The notes under the pieces were generated by a model. That model did no database searches. It was given only the letters and a program-made list of their open reading frames with translations, and was not told the origin of the DNA. DNA of 11,151 nucleotides, taken from the NCBI GenBank assembly GCA_900553905.1, contig USFL01000025.1, positions 1-11,151 of the forward strand, written 5' to 3'. The DNA is from an uncultured Eubacteriales bacterium. Lineage in GTDB: Bacteria; Bacillota; Clostridia; Christensenellales; Aristaeellaceae. Within the stretch, counting starts at the first letter, position 1. Every line of letters begins with the position of its first letter. Made by a program: the position numbers and the translations under genes. Shown in pieces: positions 5,753 to 11,151 of the stretch.

Positions 5753-7506
5753 TTTCCGCCGCCTCCTTCCTGAATGATCTGGGCGACGTCCTCGGGCGTG
5801 AGGCCGATGATGAGGGTCTTGAAGTTGGTATAGGTCACAAGTCCCGCAGGCGCATTGGCGGATTTTTTCACGTACTTGCGCCGGGTGTAGTCCACCGGCA
5901 GCTGGGGGTGATTGCGCCCCTTGCTGAAATAGGCGGCCAGCTTGGCGGCGTAGAGCAGCGTTTCGTCCGACGGTTCGCTCTCTGTGCGGATCAGCACATG
6001 CGACCCCGGGATGCCCTGCGCGTGCAGCCAGGTTTCGCCGCCGCGCGCGTGCAGGGTGAGCCGGTCGTTTTGCAGCGAGTTTTTGCCGACCTCAATCACG
6101 GTGCCGTCGGGGGCGGCAAAGCGGCAGGGCTTGCCCTCCGGCAGCTTTTTGGGCTTGCCGCCGCGCCCCCGCGAGGGCTCGGGCCGAAGAAAGCCCGCCT
6201 GCGAAAGCACGTAGCGCACCTCGCCCAGATCGGCGGTGGTTTCGCACTTGTCCAGGTCGTCCAGCGCGTTTTCCAACAGCGCAAGATCCCGCTCGATGGT
6301 GACGAGCTGTTCGCGCGCGTACTGCTCGGCCACCTTGGCCTTGCGGTATTTTTTGTAGTAGCTCTGCGCGTTCTGTGAGGGGGTCAGGCGTGTGGAGAGG
6401 GGAATGTCCACTTCCGGGCAGCCTTCCTCATAGTAGTTCTGCACCGTCACGCTGGACACGCCCCGTCCGATCAGATGCAGATTGGCGGTCAGCAGGTCGC
6501 CAAAGACGCGGTCCTGTTCGGCCAGGTCGCTCTGGCGGATGGAATCGAGCATGATGGCCTTTTTCTTCTCCGTGCGCTCCAGCGCGCTCTTGATATGCCG
6601 CTGCAGGCCGGCGCTCTTCTGCTGCATGCGCGCGCGCAGGTCGCGCCCCAGATAGAAGGCGTCCATGGCCGCGCACAGGCTGGGCATGGCCTTCTGGCGC
6701 TCCGCTGCAAAGGTGCGGTAGGGGAAGGGAAAGAAATCAACCGCCATCCCCGCCTCGTCATAGAGCGCCACGGGCGCGGCGGGAATGTCCCGCAGCGCCT
6801 GAACCAGCCGGGGCGAAAGCGCGCCGAGATCCAGTTCGCTCACGGGAGCGGCGGCGTCCGCGCCCACCTGGGCGCAGATCTCCCGGGCGCACACGCTGGC
6901 CATGCCCGCGACGCAGGCCATCAGCCCCTTGGCCAGCGTGCCCCCCTGCGCGGTCAGCCGCGCGGTCAGAGCGTCCGGCGTGAGGTTTTCCGGGGCCAGC
7001 TTGTCCTGCTGGGGCGGAAGCTGGTACATGCCGCCGGGCTGCACGGTGCGCACGCGGCTCATCTCGCTGTTTACGTGGCGGATGGCATCGATGATCACCC
7101 CGTCCTCCCGCACCAGCGTCAGGTTGGAGTGGCGGCCCATCACCTCCAGATAGAGCGTTTTTTCCACGGAATCGCCCAGCTCGTCCAGGCAGTCAAAAGC
7201 GATGGTCAAAATGCGGTCGCCGGCCACCTGCCCGACATCCTTCACGCGCGCGCCCAAAAGGTGCTTGCGCATGAGCATGCAGAACATCGGCGGCTCGGCA
7301 GGGTTCTCATAGGCCTGGGCGGTCAGCTGGGCGCGCGCCTGGTTGGCGTTGGCGCTCAAAAGCAGCCTGTGGTTGCCCCCGCCGCTGCGTATGAGCAAAA
7401 CCAGCGCGTCACGCTCGGGCTGATTGACCTTGTCCACCCGTCCGCCCCGGAGCGCGGAAAGCAGCTCGCGGCGCATATACGACAGGGTAAAGCCATCCAT
7501 CGGCAT
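5749..7506 (-). CDS. rqcH: RqcH, ribosome quality control factor (NFACT / FbpA family)
   Basis: RqcH binds 50S subunits that carry stalled peptidyl-tRNA and directs C-terminal alanine tailing, which marks the peptide for degradation. From the start at 7506 the protein has 585 residues, normal for the family. The NFACT-N domain begins FTLSYMRRELLSALRGGRVDKV. Asp97-Arg98 in VAGDRI fall at the same numbers as the Asp-Arg pair needed for function in B. subtilis RqcH, which supports this start. Two helical coiled-coil stretches follow (about 290-325 and 370-405). The NFACT-R domain spans about 465-560 with DGTVIEVGKNSLQND, ETWLHAQGIPGSHV and YTRRKYVKK. AAAGGAGGGG lies 8-10 nt before the ATG; a second in-frame ATG two codons on is further from it. 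It heads an operon with the acetyltransferase and methyltransferase. Older annotation may call it fibronectin-binding protein. Confidence 0.96.
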   Translation of the reverse strand: MPMDGFTLSYMRRELLSALRGGRVDKVNQPERDALVLLIRSGGGNHRLLLSANANQARAQLTAQAYENPAEPPMFCMLMRKHLLGARVKDVGQVAGDRILTIAFDCLDELGDSVEKTLYLEVMGRHSNLTLVREDGVIIDAIRHVNSEMSRVRTVQPGGMYQLPPQQDKLAPENLTPDALTARLTAQGGTLAKGLMACVAGMASVCAREICAQVGADAAAPVSELDLGALSPRLVQALRDIPAAPVALYDEAGMAVDFFPFPYRTFAAERQKAMPSLCAAMDAFYLGRDLRARMQQKSAGLQRHIKSALERTEKKKAIMLDSIRQSDLAEQDRVFGDLLTANLHLIGRGVSSVTVQNYYEEGCPEVDIPLSTRLTPSQNAQSYYKKYRKAKVAEQYAREQLVTIERDLALLENALDDLDKCETTADLGEVRYVLSQAGFLRPEPSRGRGGKPKKLPEGKPCRFAAPDGTVIEVGKNSLQNDRLTLHARGGETWLHAQGIPGSHVLIRTESEPSDETLLYAAKLAAYFSKGRNHPQLPVDYTRRKYVKKSANAPAGLVTYTNFKTLIIGLTPEDVAQIIQEGGGGK

Positions 7507-7542
7507 GGCCCAAACCCCTCCTTTACTCAAAAGCATGGATGG

Positions 7543-7571
7543 ATGATAGCACAACAAGCAAAAAAGCGCAA
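7543..7571 (-). promoter_or_regulatory. Sigma-A promoter of the rqcH operon
   Basis: On the minus strand TTGCGC (7571-7566), a 17-nt spacer and TATCAT (7548-7543) are preceded by TGC, an extended -10. Transcription would start near 7536, about 30 nt before the rqcH ATG. The -35 box is imperfect (4 of 6), but spacing and position fit. Confidence 0.65.
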
Positions 7572-7579
7572 TCATGCGC

Positions 7580-7608
7580 GCATGTCCGCCAAGCCCCCGG
7601 CATACCTT
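7580..7608 (+). promoter_or_regulatory. Candidate sigma-E (mother cell) promoter of gerM
   Basis: GCATGTC (7580-7586), a 14-nt spacer and CATACCTT (7601-7608) resemble the sigma-E consensus (about KMATATT, 14-15 nt, CATACANT) at 5 of 7 positions in the -35 and the CATAC core plus final T in the -10. The start would be near 7615, about 30 nt before the gerM ATG. From memory gerM is expressed during sporulation in B. subtilis. No sigma-A promoter is apparent here. The match was made by eye and the -35 is weak. Confidence 0.35.
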
Positions 7609-7643
7609 TTGAGTGCAATCACTGCGTGAGGAGTGGAAGAGGC

Positions 7644-8660
7644 ATGAAGATCAAACGGGCCGATATTGAGCGTATCCTGATTTTGTGCGCGGCGGCGCTG
7701 GTGGTGGTGCTGGCCCTGCGCAGCAACGACCAGACCACCTCGCAGGTGCTGGTGGAGCAGACGGCAATTCCCATCGAGCAGACCCTCGCCCAAGAGGACA
7801 CGGTGTCCACCGTGGTTTTCTATGAGGACGGCGACGGCTATCTGGTGCCCGTGACGCGCCAGGTGCCCAAGACCGACGGCATCGCCAAGGCCACGCTCGC
7901 GCTGATGGTCAAGGACGCGGAAAACGACATGCAGGCTGCAAGGCTGGGCCTGCGCACGGTCATCCCCGAGGGAACGACCTTCGACATCGATATCAGCGAG
8001 GGGCGCGCCAACGTCAATGTCAGCAAGGAAGCGCTGAACTGCATCGACGCGCGGCAGGAAAGCCTCATGGTGGACGCCATCACCAACGCGCTCACCTGCT
8101 TTTCCACGGTGGAGGAGGTGACCCTGGAATTCGACGGGCAGAAGCGCAGCAAGCTCACCTACGGCACCGATGTGAGCGGCGTGTTTACCGGCGGCAACCT
8201 GAACCTGGAAAGCGTGGAGACCTTCTCCGAGGATGCGGGGCTGGTGCAGCTGTACTTCCCGTCGCAGACGGGACGGCTGCTGGTGCCCGTGACGCGCGCC
8301 GTGTTCAGCGACGCGGACCCGACCACGGCCGTACTGGAGCTGGCCAAGGGTCCGCAGGATGACAGCGGTCTGGAACGCGCCCTGCCGGAAAACTGCGGCG
8401 TGAAATCCGTCACCATGAAGGACGGCGTGGTGACCGTCAATTTCTCCAAGGAATTCAAGCAGGCCATGGAAAGCTCCGACGGCGGCCAGCAGGCGGTGCG
8501 CGCCATCCTGTTCACCTGCTCGCAGTTTCCGGGTGTGAAAAAGGTCGAGGTGCAGGTGGAGGGGGAAAAGCTCGAAGCCCAGCCCGACGCGGCTACGACC
8601 TTCATCAACGCCGAGGAAGAGGTCATCGCCCAGTACCCCGGCGTGGTGGAGCTGGACTAA
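7644..8660 (+). CDS. gerM: GerM-type spore germination/sporulation protein with two GerMN domains
   Basis: This 338-residue protein is membrane-anchored with its body outside the cytoplasm. In B. subtilis GerM helps hold the SpoIIQ-SpoIIIAH channel between mother cell and forespore. It has a basic N-terminus, one hydrophobic segment (about 11-25) without a lipobox, a short linker, and two GerMN repeats: about 54-170 (VVFYEDGDGYLVPVTR...) and 201-315 (VQLYFPSQTGRLLVPVTR...). Both repeats contain the LVPVTR strand, an ATLAL or AVLEL helix and a V(T/N)VN(F/V)SKE strand. B. subtilis GerM is a lipoprotein; here the anchor seems to be a plain membrane helix. The start at 7644 has AGGAG 10 nt upstream. 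Downstream genes rph, rdgB and a YfcE-like protein match the B. subtilis gerM-rph-ysnA-ysnB order, which supports the identity. Confidence 0.93.
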   Translation: MKIKRADIERILILCAAALVVVLALRSNDQTTSQVLVEQTAIPIEQTLAQEDTVSTVVFYEDGDGYLVPVTRQVPKTDGIAKATLALMVKDAENDMQAARLGLRTVIPEGTTFDIDISEGRANVNVSKEALNCIDARQESLMVDAITNALTCFSTVEEVTLEFDGQKRSKLTYGTDVSGVFTGGNLNLESVETFSEDAGLVQLYFPSQTGRLLVPVTRAVFSDADPTTAVLELAKGPQDDSGLERALPENCGVKSVTMKDGVVTVNFSKEFKQAMESSDGGQQAVRAILFTCSQFPGVKKVEVQVEGEKLEAQPDAATTFINAEEEVIAQYPGVVELD

Positions 8661-8664
8661 TGGC

Positions 8665-8693
8665 TGGACTTTTCCTTCGCGCCCATGTATAAT
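8665..8693 (+). promoter_or_regulatory. Probable sigma-A promoter of rph/rdgB
   Basis: TGGACT (8665-8670), a 17-nt spacer and a perfect TATAAT (8688-8693) lie in the gap after gerM. The -35 matches 4 of 6. The start would be near 8700, at the foot of the hairpin at 8702-8731. This would let RNase PH be made in vegetative cells even if gerM is sporulation-specific. Confidence 0.6.
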
Positions 8694-8701
8694 GCCATGG
8701 G

Positions 8702-8734
8702 AGCCGCGCGGCAGCGTCAGCCCGCGCGGCTTTT
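8702..8734 (+). terminator. GC-rich hairpin with short T-tract between gerM and rph
   Basis: AGCCGCGCGG (8702-8711), a 10-nt loop and CCGCGCGGCT (8722-8731) form a perfect 10-bp stem followed by TTTT (8731-8734). It could end the gerM transcript. It also lies right at the start of any transcript made from the promoter at 8665-8693, so it may instead be a 5'-end stem-loop that stabilises the rph mRNA. The short T-tract suggests at most partial termination. Confidence 0.6.
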
Positions 8735-8762
8735 CAGCATGTTTGACAAAGGAGCGACCGGC

Positions 8763-10076
8763 ATGGAGCGCATCGATGGGCGCGGGGACGCGCAGCCCCG
8801 CCAACTGACCCTTGTACCCAATTTTGTGGAGACGGCGGATGGCAGCTGCCTCATCACCGCGGGCAAGACCCGCGTCATCTGCACCGCGAGTGTGGAGGAG
8901 GGCGTGCCGCCGTTCCTGCGCGGCGAGGGGCGCGGCTGGGTGACGGCCGAGTACGCCATGCTGCCCGCATCCACCGGGCGGCGCAAGGCGCGCGACGGGA
9001 TCAAGAAGGATGGCCGCGGCGTGGAGATTCAGCGGCTGATCGGCCGGTCGCTGCGGCAGGCGGTGGACATGCGCCTTTTGGGCGAGCGCACCATCACGCT
9101 GGACTGCGACGTTTTGCAGGCCGATGGCGGCACGCGCACGGCGTCCATCACGGGCGCTTATGTGGCGCTGGTGATGGCGGTGCACAAGCTTATGCAAAAC
9201 GGGCTGATTGACAAAAACCCCATCATCGCGCAGGTGGCGGCCATCAGCGTGGGCGTGGTGGACGGGCGGCCCATGCTGGATCTGTGCTATCAGGAGGACA
9301 GCCGCGCCCAGACCGATATGAACCTGGTGATGAACCAGCGGGGCGAGTTCATCGAATTGCAGGGCACGGGCGAGGGAAGGCCCTTTACCAACCGGGAGCT
9401 GAACCGGCTTTTGGACCTGGGCCGCGCGGGCGTGCGCGCCATGATGCGCGCCCAGCGCGAGGCGCTGCGCGGCATGGGCGAATGGCTCCTGCCCCCGCGC
9501 CGCGTGGTGGTGGCCAGCGGCAACGCGCACAAGCTCAAGGAGCTGGGCGACATCTTCGGCGGCTTGGTGGAGCTCGTCAGCATGAAGGACGCGGGCTTTG
9601 AGGGCGATATCGAGGAAAACGGAACCACCTTCGAGGAAAACGCCGTCATCAAGGCGGAGGCCGTCTCTCGCGCTACGGGCCTGCCCGCGCTGGCGGACGA
9701 CAGCGGCCTGAGCGTGGACGCGCTGGACGGCGCGCCGGGCGTGTACAGCGCGCGCTACGCGGGCGACCATGGCAACGATCAGGCCAACAACGACCTGCTG
9801 CTCAAAAATATGGAGGGCGTTACCAACCGCGCCTGCCGCTTCGTGTGCGCCATGGCGCTGGCCCTGCCGGGGGAGGAGACGCGCGTCCTGCGCGGCGAGT
9901 GCCCGGGCGAGCTGCTTTATCAGCGCGCGGGCGAGGGCGGCTTCGGCTATGACCCGCTGTTTCGCTACCATACGGGCAAGACCTTTGCCGAGATGACCGA
10001 GAAGGAAAAGAACGCCGTCAGCCACCGCGCCGTGGCCGCCGGGAAGATGCGCGGCGTGCTCATGGAGGCGCTGTGA
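8763..10076 (+). CDS. rph: Fused ribonuclease PH - RdgB (XTP/dITP diphosphatase) protein
   Basis: This 437-residue protein joins two enzymes in one frame. Residues 1 to about 240 are RNase PH, a phosphate-dependent 3' exoribonuclease that trims tRNA precursors: [72 protein letters not shown] and [15 protein letters not shown] are all present, including the catalytic-site acidic and arginine residues. Residues about 247-437 are RdgB/Ham1, which removes ITP, XTP and dITP from the pool: [44 protein letters not shown] and SHRAVA. The link is short (about EWLLPPR). In B. subtilis these are separate adjacent genes, rph and ysnA. The start has AAAGGAG 8 nt upstream; the open frame before it lacks domain sequence. 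Similar fusions are known in some Firmicutes. Confidence 0.96.
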   Translation: MERIDGRGDAQPRQLTLVPNFVETADGSCLITAGKTRVICTASVEEGVPPFLRGEGRGWVTAEYAMLPASTGRRKARDGIKKDGRGVEIQRLIGRSLRQAVDMRLLGERTITLDCDVLQADGGTRTASITGAYVALVMAVHKLMQNGLIDKNPIIAQVAAISVGVVDGRPMLDLCYQEDSRAQTDMNLVMNQRGEFIELQGTGEGRPFTNRELNRLLDLGRAGVRAMMRAQREALRGMGEWLLPPRRVVVASGNAHKLKELGDIFGGLVELVSMKDAGFEGDIEENGTTFEENAVIKAEAVSRATGLPALADDSGLSVDALDGAPGVYSARYAGDHGNDQANNDLLLKNMEGVTNRACRFVCAMALALPGEETRVLRGECPGELLYQRAGEGGFGYDPLFRYHTGKTFAEMTEKEKNAVSHRAVAAGKMRGVLMEAL

Positions 10077-10078
10077 GC

Positions 10079-10576
10079 ATGAAGCGGGTGATTGCGCTTT
10101 CCGATTCCCACGGGGACAGGGCGGGCCTGCGCACCGCGGTGGAGCAGGCCCTGCGCGTGGGGCCCGTCTACGCGGCGGCCTTTCTGGGCGACGGGCTTTC
10201 GGACTTTGCCGCCGTACAGCCGCTTTTGATGGAGGCCGGCGCGCTGTGCCATGCGGTGCGCGGCAACAACGACTGGGGCAGCAGTGAGGAACGGGCCGTC
10301 TCCTTTCTGGTCAACGGCGTGCGTTTCTACGCCTGCCACGGCCACGAGTGGCACGTCAAGTATGGGCTGGACCGCCTGTATTACGCCGCGATGGAATGCC
10401 AGGCGCAGGTGGCGCTCTACGGCCATACGCATCATGCCCAGATCGATCTGGAGCGCGGCATGTACCTCATCAACCCCGGCGCGGTCTGCGACCGGTTCGG
10501 CGGAGGCGTGGCCTATGCCGATATCCGCGTAGCCGACAACGGCGGCGTGCGCGTGAGCCTGTGCAAATGGGAATAG
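10079..10576 (+). CDS. YfcE/MJ0936-type metallophosphoesterase (YsnB-like)
   Basis: This 165-residue cytoplasmic phosphodiesterase of the calcineurin-like fold should use two metal ions; relatives hydrolyse phosphodiester test substrates, but the cell substrate is unknown. Metal-ligand motifs are complete: Asp9 and His11 in SDSHGD, Asp38 in LGDG, Asn63/Asn64 in RGNND, His87 in ACHGH, and His116 and His118 in YGHTH. INPGAV near the end is also typical. GGAGG lies 10 nt before the ATG at 10079. A GTG at 10073 overlaps the rph/rdgB stop and would add two residues, but it is only 4 nt from the ribosome binding site. The gene is last in the gerM operon, as ysnB is in B. subtilis, and is followed by a terminator. 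Confidence 0.93.
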   Translation: MKRVIALSDSHGDRAGLRTAVEQALRVGPVYAAAFLGDGLSDFAAVQPLLMEAGALCHAVRGNNDWGSSEERAVSFLVNGVRFYACHGHEWHVKYGLDRLYYAAMECQAQVALYGHTHHAQIDLERGMYLINPGAVCDRFGGGVAYADIRVADNGGVRVSLCKWE

Positions 10577-10581
10577 GAAGC

Positions 10582-10619
10582 GGGAGGGCGTGCCCGATGG
10601 GGCCGTCCTCCCCTTTTTT
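10582..10619 (+). terminator. Intrinsic terminator of the gerM-rph-yfcE operon
   Basis: GGGAGG (10582-10587) pairs with CCTCCC (10607-10612), and the stem continues through G-T, CG/CG, a bulged T and GCCC/GGGC to a GATG loop. A run of six T follows (10614-10619). It begins 6 nt after the stop codon of the phosphoesterase gene. Confidence 0.9.
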
Positions 10620-10673
10620 CGCCTCGGATACGCAGGGGCTTTCCGGCTCCTGGAAAAAATTTTTCCGCCCCTA

Positions 10674-10702
10674 TTGACACGCGTTCAGGTTCGTGCTATC
10701 CT
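10674..10702 (+). promoter_or_regulatory. Sigma-A promoter of the Rrf2 regulator gene
   Basis: A perfect TTGACA (10674-10679), a 17-nt spacer and TATCCT (10697-10702), preceded by TGC as an extended -10. Transcription should begin near 10709, at the left edge of the palindromic operator. A symmetric A/T tract GGAAAAAATTTTTCC (10652-10666) lies just upstream of the -35 and could act as an UP element. Confidence 0.85.
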
Positions 10703-10707
10703 TCCAG

Positions 10708-10740
10708 TCGGAAATCCGATTAAAAAAGTCGGGATTCCGA
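10708..10740 (+). promoter_or_regulatory. Double palindromic operator, IscR type-1-like
   Basis: Two 12-bp palindromes, TCGGAAATCCGA (10708-10719) and TCGGGATTCCGA (10729-10740), start 21 bp apart, two helical turns. Their inner halves form a further palindrome, CCGATT-AAAAA-AGTCGG (10716-10732). Aligned by eye, 10712-10736 matches the remembered E. coli IscR type-1 25-bp consensus at about 18 positions. It covers the transcription start and early leader, so a bound regulator would block the promoter. The gene directly downstream encodes an Rrf2 protein with three cysteines, which suggests autoregulation. Confidence 0.65.
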
Positions 10741-10752
10741 AAGGAGCGCGGA

Positions 10753-11151
10753 ATGAAGCTATCCACCCGGGGCAAATACGGCCTGTACGCCATGTACTAC
10801 CTGGCCGCCCATGCGGGCGAGGGGCCGCTCCCGCTGCAGAGCATCTCCACGATGGGCGGCGTGCCCAAGCAATATTTGGAGCAACTTCTGGGCAACCTTC
10901 GCCGTGCGGGGCTGGTAAGCACCGTGCGCGGGGCGCAGGGGGGCTACCAGATCGCAGCTGCGCCGGAAAACGTAACCCTGCGCGATATCATCGACGCGGT
11001 GGAGGGTCCCATCGAGCTCAGCGAGTGCGCCTCGGCCGACAACACATGCCGGAAATCCGGCACCTGCCCGGTACGTTGGGTCTGGCAGCATGTGACCGAC
11101 AGCATCAACACGGAGCTGGAAAAGATCAAACTCAGCGATATGCTTACCCAG
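10753..11151 (+). CDS. Rrf2-family transcriptional regulator, IscR-like, 3' end beyond window
   Basis: This is a winged-helix DNA-binding regulator, 133 residues in the window with no stop. It opens with MKLSTRGKYGLYAMYYLA, the usual Rrf2 start, then the recognition-helix part VPKQYLEQLLGNLRRAGLV (37-55) and the wing RGAQGGYQIA (59-68). Cys92, Cys99 and Cys105 (spacing 6 and 5 residues) match the cluster-binding cysteines of IscR-type members, so an iron-sulfur cofactor is likely. CymR-type members lack these. AAAGGAG lies 7 nt before the ATG. The strong promoter and palindromic operator directly upstream suggest self-repression. In related genomes such a gene is often followed by a cysteine desulfurase and scaffold gene; that would lie outside the window. 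Confidence 0.93.
   Translation, partial: MKLSTRGKYGLYAMYYLAAHAGEGPLPLQSISTMGGVPKQYLEQLLGNLRRAGLVSTVRGAQGGYQIAAAPENVTLRDIIDAVEGPIELSECASADNTCRKSGTCPVRWVWQHVTDSINTELEKIKLSDMLTQ

Noticed and set aside
4487..5773. 428-codon plus-strand open frame opposite the methyltransferase and acetyltransferase
   Set aside because: The opposite strand carries clear methyltransferase and GNAT motifs, and this translation has none; it is a shadow frame of high-GC codon use.
8743..8748. TTGACA just before the rph ribosome binding site as a -35 box
   Set aside because: No -10-like sequence lies 16-18 nt downstream, and that position falls inside the coding sequence.
7572..10025. 817-codon open frame on the minus strand opposite gerM and rph/rdgB
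   Set aside because: It is a GC-skew shadow: low-complexity His/Ala/Arg-rich translation, no family motifs, no ribosome binding site, and it lies opposite three well-identified genes.
10652..10666. GGAAAAAATTTTTCC as a terminator hairpin
   Set aside because: The arms are A/T-only apart from two GC pairs, with almost no loop; a symmetric A/T tract upstream of the -35 box fits an UP element better, and a strong terminator already lies at 10582-10619.

Overview
The window looks like a chromosomal, mostly housekeeping stretch from a GC-rich, endospore-forming member of the Firmicutes (Clostridia-like). The evidence is two alpha/beta-type small acid-soluble spore proteins, a GerM-type germination/sporulation protein, strong AGGAGG-type ribosome binding sites, sigma-A promoters with TTGACA/TATAAT boxes, an L10 leader of the Gram-positive type, RqcH, a class B sortase and an Rrf2 regulator with three cysteines. 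I cannot name a genus from the sequence alone.

Layout. (1) 1-1076, minus: a class B sortase running off the left edge, with its own sigma-A promoter; divergent from it is a 60-residue unknown protein (1225-1407). (2) 1479-1637, plus: a solitary tRNA-Trp(CCA) with promoter and terminator. (3) 1645-2373, minus: a peptidase C26 / gamma-glutamyl-GABA hydrolase-like amidotransferase. (4) 2574-3182, minus: a two-gene SASP operon with terminator and a candidate sigma-G promoter. (5) 3233-4438, plus: a self-contained rplJ-rplL operon with promoter, L10 leader/attenuator and a strong terminator; the usual neighbours rplK-rplA and rpoB-rpoC are absent. (6) 4460-7571, minus: a tightly coupled operon rqcH - GNAT acetyltransferase - methyltransferase. 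(7) 7580-10619, plus: gerM - rph/rdgB fusion - YfcE-like phosphoesterase, which matches the Bacillus subtilis order gerM-rph-ysnA-ysnB. (8) 10674-11151, plus: an IscR-like Rrf2 regulator running off the right edge, with a strong promoter and a two-site palindromic operator.

How the genes work together. rplJ/rplL build the ribosomal stalk and are probably autoregulated through the leader. RqcH rescues stalled 50S subunits. RNase PH trims tRNA 3' ends and its fused RdgB domain removes non-canonical purine nucleotides. GerM and the SASPs belong to sporulation. The Rrf2 protein probably controls iron-sulfur cluster genes beyond the right edge and represses itself.

I see no CRISPR array, insertion sequence, prophage or obvious foreign island. 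The most interesting points are the detached rplJL operon, the IscR-like double operator, a hairpin lying directly on a promoter start region before rph, the small CTGLIP protein, and the competing RNA pairings in the L10 leader.
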